A stretch of DNA of 64,000 bases from Motiliproteus sp036960175 (GTDB lineage Bacteria > Pseudomonadota > Gammaproteobacteria > Pseudomonadales > Balneatricaceae): NCBI GenBank assembly GCA_036960175.1, contig JBALWH010000001.1, positions 1 through 64,000 on the forward strand, in the 5' to 3' direction. The notes beneath the pieces are model-generated. The model was given only the letters and a program-made list of their open reading frames with translations. It had not been told where the DNA came from and searched no databases. Positions 50,396-60,093 of the stretch are shown in pieces. The stretch's first letter is position 1, and each line of letters starts with the position of its first letter. The position numbers were made by a program, and so were the translations under genes.

Positions 50396-51049
50396 GTGCA
50401 AGAAACCAATCAGCCTGCCCAGGGCTTTGTCCGAAAAACCTTTCCAGTCGGCCCGTTGCAATGTAACTGCACGATTTTGGGTGATACTAGTACCGGTAAA
50501 GCGGTGGTTATTGATCCGGGTGGTGATGCCGATATCATTATGAATGAGTTGGAAACCATGGGTTTGCAGGTAGTAGCGATCTATCATACTCATGCCCACC
50601 TAGACCACATTTTGGCTGCCGGCGAGATTAAAACCCGGACGGGTGCGCCTATTCACCTGCATCAGGAAGATAAATTTCTCTGGGATATGCTGGAGCAGCA
50701 ATGTCAGATGTTCGGTGTTCCCTATGTTCCGCAGCCGGATCCTGATCAATGGTTGAAGGATGACCAGGCACTGGATTGTTGTAATGGCGTGGCATTGCAC
50801 ACGCCGGGGCATTCTCCCGGCTCTACCAGTTTCTGGTTTGAAGATGCCAAGCTGCTAGTGGCTGGAGATACCTTGTTCCGCCGTTCCATTGGGCGTACTG
50901 ATCTATGGGGTGGTGACTTCGGACAGATCGAGAAATCCATCAAAGAACGTATTTTTACGCTGGACGAGGATGCCGTAGTGGTGACCGGGCATGGTCCTGA
51001 TACCGCAGTTGGAGAAGAAAAGCAGGAAAACCCGTTTATCCGCAGTTAA
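50396..51049 (+). CDS. Metallo-beta-lactamase-fold hydrolase, YcbL/glyoxalase-II-like
   Basis: A 217-aa hydrolase with YHTHAHLDHILAAGE (metal-binding HxHxDH), LHTPGHSPGSTSFWF, VAGDTLFRRSIGRTDLWGGD and VTGHGPDTAVGEEKQENPF. This is the YcbL group, a type of glyoxalase II. The start is GTG 50396, with GAGGA upstream. Confidence 0.9.
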   Translation: MQETNQPAQGFVRKTFPVGPLQCNCTILGDTSTGKAVVIDPGGDADIIMNELETMGLQVVAIYHTHAHLDHILAAGEIKTRTGAPIHLHQEDKFLWDMLEQQCQMFGVPYVPQPDPDQWLKDDQALDCCNGVALHTPGHSPGSTSFWFEDAKLLVAGDTLFRRSIGRTDLWGGDFGQIEKSIKERIFTLDEDAVVVTGHGPDTAVGEEKQENPFIRS

Positions 51050-51064
51050 GTAGAGGTGTCTGAA

Positions 51065-51886
51065 GTGGCGATCGCAGCGGTAATACAGATGGTCAGTGGT
51101 GAGCAGTGGCAGAGTAATTTGGATGCTGCGGCCAGTTTGATTGCTAAAGCCGCTGCTAGTGGTGCCAAGTTGGCGTTGTTGCCCGAAAACTTTGCCGTTT
51201 TTAATAGTGCCCAGCTGTGCCAGCGAGGAGCACTGGAAACTAGTCCTGAAGGGCCAATTCGTGGCTTTCTGTCAGAACAGGCGCGGTTAAACGATATCTG
51301 GCTTATAGGTGGCTCGGTGCCAGTCATGGCGGCATCCGGAGATCGCGTCCGCGCCGCCTGTTTTGTGCTGGACAACGAAGGGAAGGAGCAGGCCCGCTAC
51401 GATAAGCTGCACCTGTTTGATGTCGATGTTGCCGATCAGCAAGCGGCTTATCGGGAGTCGCAGCAGATCGAGCCGGGGCAGCAGGTGGTGGTGGTCGATA
51501 CACCGGTTGGGCGTTTAGGCTTGTCTATTTGTTACGACTTGCGTTTTCCGTTGCTGTATCAGGCGATGCTGGAGCAAGGTGCGGAGATAATCAGTGTGCC
51601 AGCCGCATTTACCAAAGTGACAGGAGAGGCTCACTGGGAGCTGCTGTTAAGAGCGCGCGCCACGGAGACGCAAAGCTATCTGCTGGCCGCTAATCAGGGC
51701 GGTAGGCACAGTGAGAGCCGAGAAACCTATGGTCACTCGATGATCATTGATCCTTGGGGAAAGGTCATGACCTCTCTGGACGCTGGCCCAGGTGTTGCCA
51801 GCGCGGAACTGGATTTGCAGTGGTTGCGGGAGGTACGGCGCAAGATGCCTGTTTATCAGCATCGGCGAGATCCTCGTGCGCTCTAA
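51065..51886 (+). CDS. Carbon-nitrogen hydrolase (Nit2/omega-amidase-like)
   Basis: A 273-aa nitrilase-fold enzyme with Glu in LLPENFAVF, Lys in RYDKLHLFD and Cys in LSICYDLRFP. Relatives deaminate 2-oxoglutaramate or deaminated glutathione. The GTG at 51065 lies eight bases after AGAGG and is preferred to GTG 51056, which is within it. In relatives this gene also lies next to yhdP. Confidence 0.9.
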   Translation: MAIAAVIQMVSGEQWQSNLDAAASLIAKAAASGAKLALLPENFAVFNSAQLCQRGALETSPEGPIRGFLSEQARLNDIWLIGGSVPVMAASGDRVRAACFVLDNEGKEQARYDKLHLFDVDVADQQAAYRESQQIEPGQQVVVVDTPVGRLGLSICYDLRFPLLYQAMLEQGAEIISVPAAFTKVTGEAHWELLLRARATETQSYLLAANQGGRHSESRETYGHSMIIDPWGKVMTSLDAGPGVASAELDLQWLREVRRKMPVYQHRRDPRAL

Positions 51887-51927
51887 GCAGGTGCTCAAGG
51901 CATCGCCACTGAGCATCGCTGCGTCTT

Positions 51928-52446
51928 TTAGCTATTTTCTTTGTCCAGTTCGCTAATATATTTAAATAGCTTTCTGGCGCTGGCAGGGGGCTTGTTGTTC
52001 TTTTCTTCGCGCTTGGCATTGCGGATCATCTGTCGCAAGTGCTGGCGGTCGCCGTTGGGGTAGGCTTCCAGAAAAGCAGTAATTTCGCTATCTTCTTTGA
52101 GTAGGCGATCGCGCCAACTTTCCAGTAGATGGAAGTGCTGCACATAAGCCTTAGTGCCTGCTTCCTGCCGTTCAATTAGCGCAAATATTTCCTCAATGTC
52201 CACATCCCGCATTAGTTTGCCGATATATTGCAGGTGACGACGCTTGGCTTCGTTCTGATGTATGCGCTTCGCTTCTTTCAGTGCCGCCATCAGCGCGTCG
52301 CCGAGGGGGAGTTTGTCGATCACATCCGCTTTCTGATCAATCAGCTTTTTCCCCAGTTCCTGAAGCGCTTCGACCTCTCGCTTCATCTGGGTTCTGCTTT
52401 TTATTTCCGGGTCTTGTTCCGGTTTGTCTTTAAAAAAGTTTGTCAT
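51928..52446 (-). CDS. darP: Ribosome-biogenesis protein DarP (YjgA)
   Basis: A 172-aa basic helical protein. KSRTQMKREVEALQELGKKL, DALMAALKEAKRIHQNEAKR and QYIGKLMRDVDIEEI mark the DUF615/YjgA family, which binds the 50S precursor. It lies 21 bases after mgtE in the same direction. Confidence 0.95.
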   Translation of the reverse strand: MTNFFKDKPEQDPEIKSRTQMKREVEALQELGKKLIDQKADVIDKLPLGDALMAALKEAKRIHQNEAKRRHLQYIGKLMRDVDIEEIFALIERQEAGTKAYVQHFHLLESWRDRLLKEDSEITAFLEAYPNGDRQHLRQMIRNAKREEKNNKPPASARKLFKYISELDKENS

Positions 52447-52467
52447 TGTTTTCTCTTAATTGGAAAT

Positions 52468-53817
52468 TCAGGCATACATAATGGTAGCTAAGCCAAGAAA
52501 AGACATAAAGCCAACAACGTCGGTAATTGTTGTCAGCAATACACCACCGGCCAATGCTGGATCTATCCCTCTGGCTTTGAGTATCAGTGGTAATGAAGTG
52601 CCTACCAGTGCGGCAACTACAAGATTGATCACCAGTGCGCTGGCGATGATTATGCCAATAATAATGTCGTCAAACCAAAGTATAGCGGCCGCCGCGACTA
52701 CTGCTGCCCATAATATGCCGTTGAGAACCCCTACTATCAGTTCACGATTCAGCAGCCAGCCGGCATTACTGCGTTCAATATGTCCTAACGCCATGCCTCG
52801 AATGACCAGGGTTAGGGCTTGAGTTCCGGCAATGCCGCCCATGCTGGCGACGATAGGCATCAGCACCGCGAGGGCGACAACTTTCTCTATAGTCTCTTCG
52901 AATAGTCCGATAACCGCAGATGCGGCAAAGGCGGTGAGGAGGTTAATACCTAACCATACCGCACGACTGCGGGCTGTTTTCCAGATCGGTGCGAAGGTGT
53001 CTTCGTCTTCATCAAGGCCAGCCAGGCTCATCAACGAATGATCGGCATCCTCGCGGATAACATCAACTACATCATCGATGGTGATTCGGCCAAGCAGTTT
53101 CCGGTTGTCATCAACTACAGGTGCGGACACTAGGTCATGGCGTTCGAAAATCTGCGCCACTTCCGTATCGGGCATATCGGCGGGGATGGGTTTGATATCG
53201 GTGACCATGACTTCCCGAACAGTAATGTTGGGGTCGCTGACCAGTATTTTGGTCAAGGGTAGAATGCCGATAAAATTGTTATTGCGACTGACTACCAGCA
53301 GGCTGTCCGTCATTTTCGGTAATTCGGAGTGGCGGCGAATAAAGCGTAGTGCTGTGTCTATGCTGATGTCAGCACGAATGGTGACAGTATCCGTATCCAT
53401 CAACCCGCCGGCAGTATCTTCGGGGTAGGACAGCACTTTTTCAATGCGCTCACGGTCCAGCTTGTCCATGGCGTTAAGTACTTCCCGCATCACCGTATCA
53501 GGCAGTTGTTGCAGGACGTCAGCGACGTCATCAACATCGAGACCTTCGGTGACAGCAATAACCTCAGCGGTATTCATTTGGCTTAGGAAGGCGGCTTGAA
53601 TATCATCGCTGAGGTCGTGAAGGACTTCGCCTTCAACTTCCTGGTCAAGCAAATTCCAGATGATCTTGCGTTCGCGGGGCGGAGATGATTCGATCAGGTG
53701 AGCGACATCGGCCGGCAGCAATATGTTGTTAAGCATATGCTTGATCTGACGAAGTTCCCCGCTTTCCAGGGCTTGGTTCAGTTTATGCAGTTGCATTTTT
53801 TCGACAGTATGCGGCAT
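52468..53817 (-). CDS. mgtE: Magnesium transporter MgtE
   Basis: A 449-aa transporter with the N-terminal MgtE domain (about 35-135), a CBS pair (about 140-260; MDTDTVTIRADISIDTALRF, VREVMVTDIKPIPADMP) and five C-terminal membrane segments. MPIVASMGGIAGTQALTLVI is the selectivity stretch. CBS domains sense internal magnesium. Confidence 0.94.
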   Translation of the reverse strand: MPHTVEKMQLHKLNQALESGELRQIKHMLNNILLPADVAHLIESSPPRERKIIWNLLDQEVEGEVLHDLSDDIQAAFLSQMNTAEVIAVTEGLDVDDVADVLQQLPDTVMREVLNAMDKLDRERIEKVLSYPEDTAGGLMDTDTVTIRADISIDTALRFIRRHSELPKMTDSLLVVSRNNNFIGILPLTKILVSDPNITVREVMVTDIKPIPADMPDTEVAQIFERHDLVSAPVVDDNRKLLGRITIDDVVDVIREDADHSLMSLAGLDEDEDTFAPIWKTARSRAVWLGINLLTAFAASAVIGLFEETIEKVVALAVLMPIVASMGGIAGTQALTLVIRGMALGHIERSNAGWLLNRELIVGVLNGILWAAVVAAAAILWFDDIIIGIIIASALVINLVVAALVGTSLPLILKARGIDPALAGGVLLTTITDVVGFMSFLGLATIMYA

Positions 53818-53981
53818 ATCCGGAGCTCAATCTGAACGTGCTGGCGTTGCAGATAATTTACGGTTGATGGGTTGGACCGTAGTGGTCCGGCCGGCTGAAG
53901 TTTAGCGCTTATCGTTATGAGTCGGCCAGGACGGCGCAGATTATAGCCTATCCAAGAAGAATGGCTAAAGGTTTGGCAGGA

Positions 53982-54251
53982 TTATTCGCCTTCCCCAAAG
54001 CGATCATTGATGATGGCTTCCACAGCGTCCATAGCCGTCTGCTCATCTTCGCCTTCGACATTGAAATCAAGCACAGTGCCTTGGCTGGCGGCCAGCATCA
54101 TAACGGACATGATGCTTTTACCGTTGACCATGCGGCCATCTTTACCAATTTCTATAGAACTGGTGAAGTTGTTGGTGACGCCAATGAGCTTGGCAGTCGC
54201 TCTGGCATGCAGTCCCAGCTTGTTGATGATGGTTAGCTGTTTCTCTATCAT
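53982..54251 (-). CDS. ptsO: Phosphocarrier NPr (HPr-family)
   Basis: An 89-aa HPr-fold protein with the phosphorylated His in LGLHARATAKLIGV. KSIMSVMMLAASQGTVLDF follows, where Gram-positive HPr has its Ser phosphosite. It works with PtsN (EIIA-Ntr) in the nitrogen phosphotransferase chain. It starts three bases after the rapZ stop. E. coli calls it npr/ptsO. Confidence 0.94.
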   Translation of the reverse strand: MIEKQLTIINKLGLHARATAKLIGVTNNFTSSIEIGKDGRMVNGKSIMSVMMLAASQGTVLDFNVEGEDEQTAMDAVEAIINDRFGEGE

Positions 54252-54254
54252 TCA

Positions 54255-55121
54255 TTACCCCGGTAAAGACAGCTCCCTGTGTTTGACCAGTACATTATCC
54301 ATAGATTGGTTGAAATGGCCAGCCAAGGCTTCAGCTAGATAAACGGATCGGTGCTGACCTCCGGTGCAACCGATACAGACTGTCAGGTAACTGCGGTTAT
54401 TGGCTTTAAAATGTGGCAGCCATTTTTCCAGATAAGCGATAATATCGGTCAGCATGTGCTGAACATCTTCTTGTTTATCGAGATAGTGAATTACCTGCGG
54501 GTCCTGGCCGGTATATTTACGCAGTGCAGGCTCCCAATAGGGGTTCGGTAGGCAGCGAACGTCATAAACCAGATCGGCGTCCATGGGGACTCCATGCTTG
54601 AAGCCGAAGGACTGGAATAGCAGTGCGATTTCCTGACCGCTACGACCGGCAACACGGTGTTTAATGACATCTCTGAGTTCATAGAGTGTTAGGCGAGTTG
54701 TGTCGATGGTCAGGTCAGCGAGATCGGCCATCGGCTCCAGTAGGTGTTTTTCCAGCTGAATAGCTTCGTTCAGGCCCTTGTCTTCACTGGACAGTGGGTG
54801 GCGCCGGCGAGTGGCGCTGAAGCGTTTTAATAGCGTCGGTAACGAGGCATCAAGGTATATGATGTCGTGCTGAATGGAGGCGTCCCGAAGCTGTTTGGCA
54901 GCACTGGGGAACTGGCTCAGTCCATGGGGGGTGTTTCTAGCGTCGATGCTGATAGCCACGCCGCTTTTATCTTCCATGGTTTCCTTTTGGATTAGCTCCG
55001 TAAGGCTGGGTAGTAGAGCGACGGGGAGATTGTCGATACAGTAAAAACCCAAATCTTCCAAGGCCTGGAGGGCGGTGCTTTTACCTGATCCGGAGCGTCC
55101 GCTAATAATGATCAGTTTCAT
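54255..55121 (-). CDS. rapZ: RNase adapter RapZ
   Basis: A 288-aa protein with Walker A ISGRSGSGKSTALQALED. In its C-terminal half are VGCTGGQHRSVYLAEALAGH-like residues (read CIGCTGGQHRSVYLAE) and FKHGVPMDADLVYDVRCLP. In E. coli it guides RNase E to GlmZ and so controls amino-sugar synthesis. Confidence 0.96.
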   Translation of the reverse strand: MKLIIISGRSGSGKSTALQALEDLGFYCIDNLPVALLPSLTELIQKETMEDKSGVAISIDARNTPHGLSQFPSAAKQLRDASIQHDIIYLDASLPTLLKRFSATRRRHPLSSEDKGLNEAIQLEKHLLEPMADLADLTIDTTRLTLYELRDVIKHRVAGRSGQEIALLFQSFGFKHGVPMDADLVYDVRCLPNPYWEPALRKYTGQDPQVIHYLDKQEDVQHMLTDIIAYLEKWLPHFKANNRSYLTVCIGCTGGQHRSVYLAEALAGHFNQSMDNVLVKHRELSLPG

Positions 55122-55161
55122 ACTGACTCTCCGTAACGGCTACTGAACCCAAGTGCTGTGA

Positions 55162-55617
55162 CTATGGGATGAACGATAGAGCTGCTTGGTACAGCGAATC
55201 TGCGTCATCTGACCGGCGCAGCGCTTCGCGAAACTCCGCTTGGCTGAATAGCTCGGCCAGTGCAGCCAGTGTCTGCAGGTGGGCTTCTGTCGCTTCGGTT
55301 GGAACGATCAGCACGAACAATAAGTCGACAGGATTTCCGTCGATGGCGTCAAAGTCGATGGGTTCTGGCAGCTTTACCAGCGCACCGGTGGTTTCTTGGC
55401 AGCTGTCTAGGCGACAATGGGGGATGGCGACACCTTCCCCCAGACCTGTGCTGCCTAACCTTTCGCGGCCGATAAGGCCGGCAAAGATTTCTTCTGCGTC
55501 CAGTGATTCCGCGGTATCAGCAATAAGCTGACTGGCGTTCTCAATGATGCGCTTTTTGCTGCTGCCGGGAACATCATGAAAAGTACGTTCCCGGATCAGG
55601 GTGCCATGAAGTGACAT
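55162..55617 (-). CDS. ptsN: Nitrogen-PTS EIIA protein PtsN
   Basis: A 151-aa EIIA of the fructose type with the phosphorylated His in GEGVAIPHCRLDS. Typical motifs are SKKRIIENASQLIA and LLFVLIVPTEATEAHLQTLA. It receives phosphate from NPr and regulates potassium uptake and other functions in relatives. It lies between rapZ and hpf. Confidence 0.95.
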   Translation of the reverse strand: MSLHGTLIRERTFHDVPGSSKKRIIENASQLIADTAESLDAEEIFAGLIGRERLGSTGLGEGVAIPHCRLDSCQETTGALVKLPEPIDFDAIDGNPVDLLFVLIVPTEATEAHLQTLAALAELFSQAEFREALRRSDDADSLYQAALSFIP

Positions 55618-55635
55618 AAGGCCTATTCCAAAAGC

Positions 55636-55938
55636 TTAGGCAATTCCTTGCTTACGGCTCTGTAGTTTTTCTTTGTGCTTAAGGATCTGACGGTCTAGTT
55701 TGTCGATCAGCGCATCAATGGCGGCGTACAGGTCGTTAGATTCCGATTTGGCGAATAGCTCGCCACCGGTGATCTGAACGGTTGCCTCTGCTTCTTGGCG
55801 CTGGTTCTGAACAGTCAGGGTTACTTGTACATTAGTAATATTGTCGAAATGACGCTCAAGCTTTGTAAACTTGCTGTCGACGTAGTCATGAATAGCGTCA
55901 GTGAGATCCACGTGATGACCTGTGATATTGATTTGCAT
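55636..55938 (-). CDS. hpf: Ribosome hibernation promoting factor, short form
   Basis: A 100-aa protein. MQINITGHHVDLTDAIHDYV and KSESNDLYAAIDALIDKLDR are typical. It has the short form without the C-terminal dimerisation domain, so it likely acts with RMF in 100S ribosome formation. Confidence 0.96.
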   Translation of the reverse strand: MQINITGHHVDLTDAIHDYVDSKFTKLERHFDNITNVQVTLTVQNQRQEAEATVQITGGELFAKSESNDLYAAIDALIDKLDRQILKHKEKLQSRKQGIA

Positions 55939-55997
55939 ACGGCTCTCCTAGGCGAACAGGGTTGGTTTATGATTGTCTGTGAATCGTTTCATCCTCA

Positions 55998-57587
55998 TCA
56001 TGCCAAACGTTTCCGTTCGTTGGATGGAGGGATGTGAAGGGCTTCGCGGTATTTTGCGATGGTCCGTCGAGCGACCTTAATCCCTTGTTCTTCAAGTATA
56101 TGGGCTATTTTGCTGTCGCTTAACGGCTTTGCCAGGCTCTCTGCTGCGACTAGCTTTTTAATAATGGCGCGAATGGCTGTTGACGAGCATTCGCCGCCGG
56201 ATGCGGTACTGACATGGCTGGAGAAAAAGTACTTCAGCTCAAAAATTCCTCGTGGCGTATGCATGAACTTCTGGGTGGTCACCCGGGAAATTGTAGACTC
56301 ATGCATTTCCACCGCTTCGGCAATATCGTGAAGTACCAACGGTTTCATTGCTTCTTCGCCGTACTCGAGGAAGTCCTGTTGATGTTCGACGATCTTGCGG
56401 GACACCCTTAACAGGGTGTCGTTGCGGCTTACCAGGCTTTTAAGAAACCAGCGTGCTTCCTGCAGGTGGTTTTTCAGGTAGGTGTTGTCGGCGCTGTTGT
56501 CGGCTCGCTTTACCATGCTTGCATAATTGTCGTTGATGCGAACTTTGGGGGCCGAGTCGGGGTTTAGGCTGACGAGCCAGGAGCCCTGTTCTTTTTTAAC
56601 AATGACGTCAGGAATTACATACTCCACGTCAGTAAACTCAATCATATTGCCTGGGCGGGGATTAAGCTGTTGGATCAGTGCGACAACCTCTTTCAGTTGC
56701 TGCTCCTTTAGTTTGCAGCGGCGCAGCAGTTGTTTGTAGTCGTGATTGCCTAGCAGCGGCAGGTGCTTGTCCACTAAGTTGCGGGCCTGATCCAGCCAGG
56801 GGGTGTCTTCGGCGAGCTGGTTGAGCTGAATAAGTAGGCAGTCGCGAAGGTCACGGCAGGCAATGCCAGGGGGGTCGAATTGCTGTACCCGCTTCAGAAC
56901 TGCTTCTACTTCTGCCAAGTCGACAAAGTTATCTTGGCTTTGTAGCGAGTCAGGGTCATCTTCTGGCTGTGACAGCTCCGAATTAGCCTGTTGTGGTTCG
57001 GAATCGGGGAACAAGGAATCATTCAGATTGCTGACAATGTCTGCAAGATCGGTGCGCAGGTAACCATCAAGATTGATACCATCGATAATGCTAAGCGCGA
57101 TTAACCGGTCAAGGTCACTCATCGGTGTCAGGTTAAGTTGCCATTCCATGTGATCCTGCAGGGTGTTGGCGCTGGAATCTGCCGATTCATATTCCATAGA
57201 AGAGGAATCCGATTGTGCAGAACTGCTGCCTGGTGTGGCGCTTTGGTAGGTATCCTCCCAGTTGCTGTCAGTTGCGAGTTCTACCGGGATCTGCTCATTC
57301 CAGTCACTGTCAGTGAGATCAGCAGTTGTTTCATTATCTTTGCTGTTTGCCGATTCAGTGTTGCTCGCCGATTCAGCGACGCTCTCAATTATGTTTGGCT
57401 CGGCTTGTTTTTGTTCCTGGTCTGCAAATTCGTCTTCTGAGGCTTCCAGCATTGGATTGGAATCCAAGGCCTGTTGGATCTCTTGTTGAAGGTCCAAGGT
57501 AGAAAGCTGTAACAGACGGATAGCCTGTTGCAGCTGAGGCGTCATGGTCAGTTGCTGGCTGATTTTGAGCTGTAATGATGGTTTCAT
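55998..57587 (-). CDS. rpoN: RNA polymerase sigma-54 factor
   Basis: A 529-aa sigma-54. Region I (MTPQLQQAIRLLQLSTLDLQ) is intact, followed by an acidic Ser/Asn/Glu-rich region II that is long (about residues 50-160). The core-binding and HTH regions follow, with the RpoN box ARRTIAKYREAL near the end. ATG 57587 is preferred to TTG 57590. Confidence 0.97.
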   Translation of the reverse strand: MKPSLQLKISQQLTMTPQLQQAIRLLQLSTLDLQQEIQQALDSNPMLEASEDEFADQEQKQAEPNIIESVAESASNTESANSKDNETTADLTDSDWNEQIPVELATDSNWEDTYQSATPGSSSAQSDSSSMEYESADSSANTLQDHMEWQLNLTPMSDLDRLIALSIIDGINLDGYLRTDLADIVSNLNDSLFPDSEPQQANSELSQPEDDPDSLQSQDNFVDLAEVEAVLKRVQQFDPPGIACRDLRDCLLIQLNQLAEDTPWLDQARNLVDKHLPLLGNHDYKQLLRRCKLKEQQLKEVVALIQQLNPRPGNMIEFTDVEYVIPDVIVKKEQGSWLVSLNPDSAPKVRINDNYASMVKRADNSADNTYLKNHLQEARWFLKSLVSRNDTLLRVSRKIVEHQQDFLEYGEEAMKPLVLHDIAEAVEMHESTISRVTTQKFMHTPRGIFELKYFFSSHVSTASGGECSSTAIRAIIKKLVAAESLAKPLSDSKIAHILEEQGIKVARRTIAKYREALHIPPSNERKRLA

Positions 57588-57715
57588 CAATTCAGATTAA
57601 GGCCTTGAATCTATGGGTTTTATCGTTAACTTCAGGCGCGATTTTATCACGTGTATCACTCATTATAAGAGAACAGACCAATATTACACCGCTGGTGTTG
57701 AGGATATATTTCCCG

Positions 57716-58441
57716 TTACAGTCGGAATTGCTCCCCAAGATAAACTTCCCTGACCTGCTTATTCTGCAAGATCACATCCGGTGTGCCTTGCGCTAATAGA
57801 TAACCATCATTGACTATATAGGCATGTTCACAAATATCCAGTGTTTCTCGCACATTGTGGTCGGTGATTAGTACGCCGATGCCTTTTGATCGGAGATGTT
57901 CGACAATCTGCTTGATATCGTTGACGGAGATCGGGTCTACACCGGCAAAAGGTTCATCCAAAAGGATGAATGAGGGCTCTGTGGCCAGTGCTCTGGCGAT
58001 TTCTACGCGGCGGCGCTCGCCACCGGACAAGCTCATGCCGAGGCTGTCTGCGATATGGGTAATATGAAATTCTTCAAGCAATGTCTGTAACTTGTCTTGG
58101 CGCTGCTGACGATCCAGCTCTTTTCGGGTCTCCAGTATTGCCATTAAATTGTTGCGCACCGAAAGCTTGCGGAAAATGGAGGCTTCCTGAGGTAAGTAAC
58201 CAATACCTTTTCGCGCTCGACCATGCATGGGTAGCTTGGTGATATCTTCGCCATCAATGAAGACTGAGCCGCCTTCGGCGTTGACCAAACCGACGATCAT
58301 ATAGAAACAGGTGGTTTTGCCGGCGCCGTTAGGGCCTAGCAGGCCAACGATCTGACCGCTTTCAATCTGCAGGGATACGTCTTTAACGACCTTACGTTGC
58401 TTATAAGATTTGGCGAGATTGCGCGCTTCCAGGATGCTCAT
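57716..58441 (-). CDS. lptB: LPS export ABC transporter ATPase LptB
   Basis: A 241-aa ATPase of the LptB2FG extractor, which lifts LPS from the inner membrane. Walker A is GPNGAGKTTCFYM, the signature LSGGERRRVEIARAL and Walker B FILLDEPFAGVDP. It starts one base after the lptA stop. Confidence 0.97.
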   Translation of the reverse strand: MSILEARNLAKSYKQRKVVKDVSLQIESGQIVGLLGPNGAGKTTCFYMIVGLVNAEGGSVFIDGEDITKLPMHGRARKGIGYLPQEASIFRKLSVRNNLMAILETRKELDRQQRQDKLQTLLEEFHITHIADSLGMSLSGGERRRVEIARALATEPSFILLDEPFAGVDPISVNDIKQIVEHLRSKGIGVLITDHNVRETLDICEHAYIVNDGYLLAQGTPDVILQNKQVREVYLGEQFRL

Positions 58442-58981
58442 TTATGGCTTGTTTCCGCTGCTGTTCTTGCGCGGCTGGAGAATCATCTGTACGCGCTCAT
58501 CCGGGTTTTTGCTGTTGCTGGATGCGGTGACGATGTCTTTACTCAGGTCTAATTCGATGCGATCACCTTTGAAGGTATCCCCTCCTTGCAGCAGTTTGGC
58601 CTTGTCAGTAAAGGTGGCAAAGTCTGCGGCAACATCGTATTCCAGCTTCAGAGCGAAGCCCTTCGTGAGTGGATCTTGGGGGTTGGGTTGTTGGCGGAAC
58701 TTAACCGGGCGGCCAATGGCAATCAGCTGGCTTACTCCTTGTTGATCGGAGTAAATGGTCAGTTTGTCAGCTTCTATTTCCAGGCTGCCTTGTTTCAAAA
58801 AGACCTTGCCAATGTAGACGGAAATGCCTTTTTTGTCATCCATTTCTGCGCTGTCTGCGGTGAGTTGGATGGGCTGATCCTTATCGCCCGGGAGCGCGTG
58901 AGTAGTCAGAGGCAAGGTCAGCATGATTGCGGTAGCGATGGCCATGCGACAGTGAAAAAAAAGCCCTTTATCGCGGTTCAT
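58442..58981 (-). CDS. lptA: LPS-binding bridge protein LptA
   Basis: A 179-aa periplasmic protein with a signal segment (MAIATAIMLTLPLTTHALPG), then the beta-jellyroll OstA domain. DKDQPIQLTADSAEMDDKKG and ASSNSKNPDERVQMILQP are typical. It overlaps lptC by 14 bases. Confidence 0.95.
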   Translation of the reverse strand: MNRDKGLFFHCRMAIATAIMLTLPLTTHALPGDKDQPIQLTADSAEMDDKKGISVYIGKVFLKQGSLEIEADKLTIYSDQQGVSQLIAIGRPVKFRQQPNPQDPLTKGFALKLEYDVAADFATFTDKAKLLQGGDTFKGDRIELDLSKDIVTASSNSKNPDERVQMILQPRKNSSGNKP

Positions 58982-59528
58982 GAATACCTCTTACATTGTT
59001 CAATAACTTCAGTCGGTCTTCAGCAAAATAGGCTTGCATGCCAATAGATTGCATCTTTCCTGTTTTGTGAATCAGGGTAACAGGAGTGTCGGTTTCCGCA
59101 TAGTCGTTATCCGGCTCAATGCGCAGATAGTCGGTCTCCATACGAAAGCCATCCTGAATTTGTTCGGTAACTATGACATCTTTATATAGTTCTATCTGTT
59201 GATTGTCGGGGCCGATTTCACCTTGTTGAGCGACCAGTTTTATTGGCACCTTGTTTTGGCGATAGATGAGCATATCGGGCTGATCCAAAGTGGTTTTATC
59301 GAGGGCAGGGTAATGAGTGGTTCGCTTCGATACAAGGCGGCGAGTGGGTTGGCCTTTTTCGTCATACTCAACAGAGATCGAATTGATAATAAAACCATCG
59401 ATTTCTTTTTCTGCTTCCAGCGCGCTTTTTACGATGGCTGGCGGTACCGGCTGGTAAAATCCCCAGTAGCCAAGTATCAGCACTGAGATGGCCAGAGTGA
59501 TGATTAGCCTGAGTTTGCGCTTACTCAT
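58968..59528 (-). CDS. lptC: LPS export protein LptC
   Basis: A 186-aa bitopic protein with one N-terminal membrane segment (LIITLAISVLILGYWGFY) and a periplasmic beta-jellyroll that hands LPS from LptB2FG to LptA. DGFIINSISVEYDEKGQP and ERLKLLNNVRGIHE are recognisable. It overlaps kdsC by eight bases and lptA by 14. Confidence 0.94.
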   Translation of the reverse strand: MSKRKLRLIITLAISVLILGYWGFYQPVPPAIVKSALEAEKEIDGFIINSISVEYDEKGQPTRRLVSKRTTHYPALDKTTLDQPDMLIYRQNKVPIKLVAQQGEIGPDNQQIELYKDVIVTEQIQDGFRMETDYLRIEPDNDYAETDTPVTLIHKTGKMQSIGMQAYFAEDRLKLLNNVRGIHEPR

Positions 59529-60057
59529 GGTAGCCCTGGATGTAGGGTGACAGCACTTTGTCTAAGGTTCCCTGGGCTTTCATGATCAGTTCGCAGAGTT
59601 CTCTTACAGCGCCTTCTCCTCCTGCGTGTGTCGAGCACCAATGGGCTCGTTTTTTGACTTCGTCGGCGGCATTTGGAACCGTGGCGGCAAATGTCACTGC
59701 GCCCATGGCTAATAGGTCAGGCCAGTCATCCCCCATAAATGCGGTCTGGCTGCTCTGCAGTTGTGATTCTCGCCATAATTCCTGAATGGCGGTGAGTTTG
59801 TCTTCTCTTCCTGGGTAGAGATATTTAATACCCAGGTCAGATACCCGTCTAGCAACGGCCGGATGGTTTCTGCCGGTGATAATGGCAACGTCAACTCCCG
59901 TGGACTGCAGCATTTTGATGCCGTGGCCGTCCAGCGTATTAAAGACCTTGAGGGCCTCTCCGTTACTGTCGAAATAGAGTCGACCATCGGTAAGGACGCC
60001 ATCTACATCAAGTACCAGCAGGCGAATATTTCGCAATATGTCAGCGATATTTTGCAT
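59521..60057 (-). CDS. kdsC: KDO-8-phosphate phosphatase
   Basis: A 178-aa HAD phosphatase that removes phosphate from KDO-8-P. LLVLDVDGVLTDGRLYFDS is the nucleophile motif, VAIITGRNHPAVARRVSDLG the second and AFMGDDWPDLLAM the metal Asp pair. It uses a simple cap-less tetramer fold. Confidence 0.97.
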   Translation of the reverse strand: MQNIADILRNIRLLVLDVDGVLTDGRLYFDSNGEALKVFNTLDGHGIKMLQSTGVDVAIITGRNHPAVARRVSDLGIKYLYPGREDKLTAIQELWRESQLQSSQTAFMGDDWPDLLAMGAVTFAATVPNAADEVKKRAHWCSTHAGGEGAVRELCELIMKAQGTLDKVLSPYIQGYHE

Positions 60058-60093
60058 AGGCTCTTTAATCTATCGGTTAGAGAAATTCAGTCG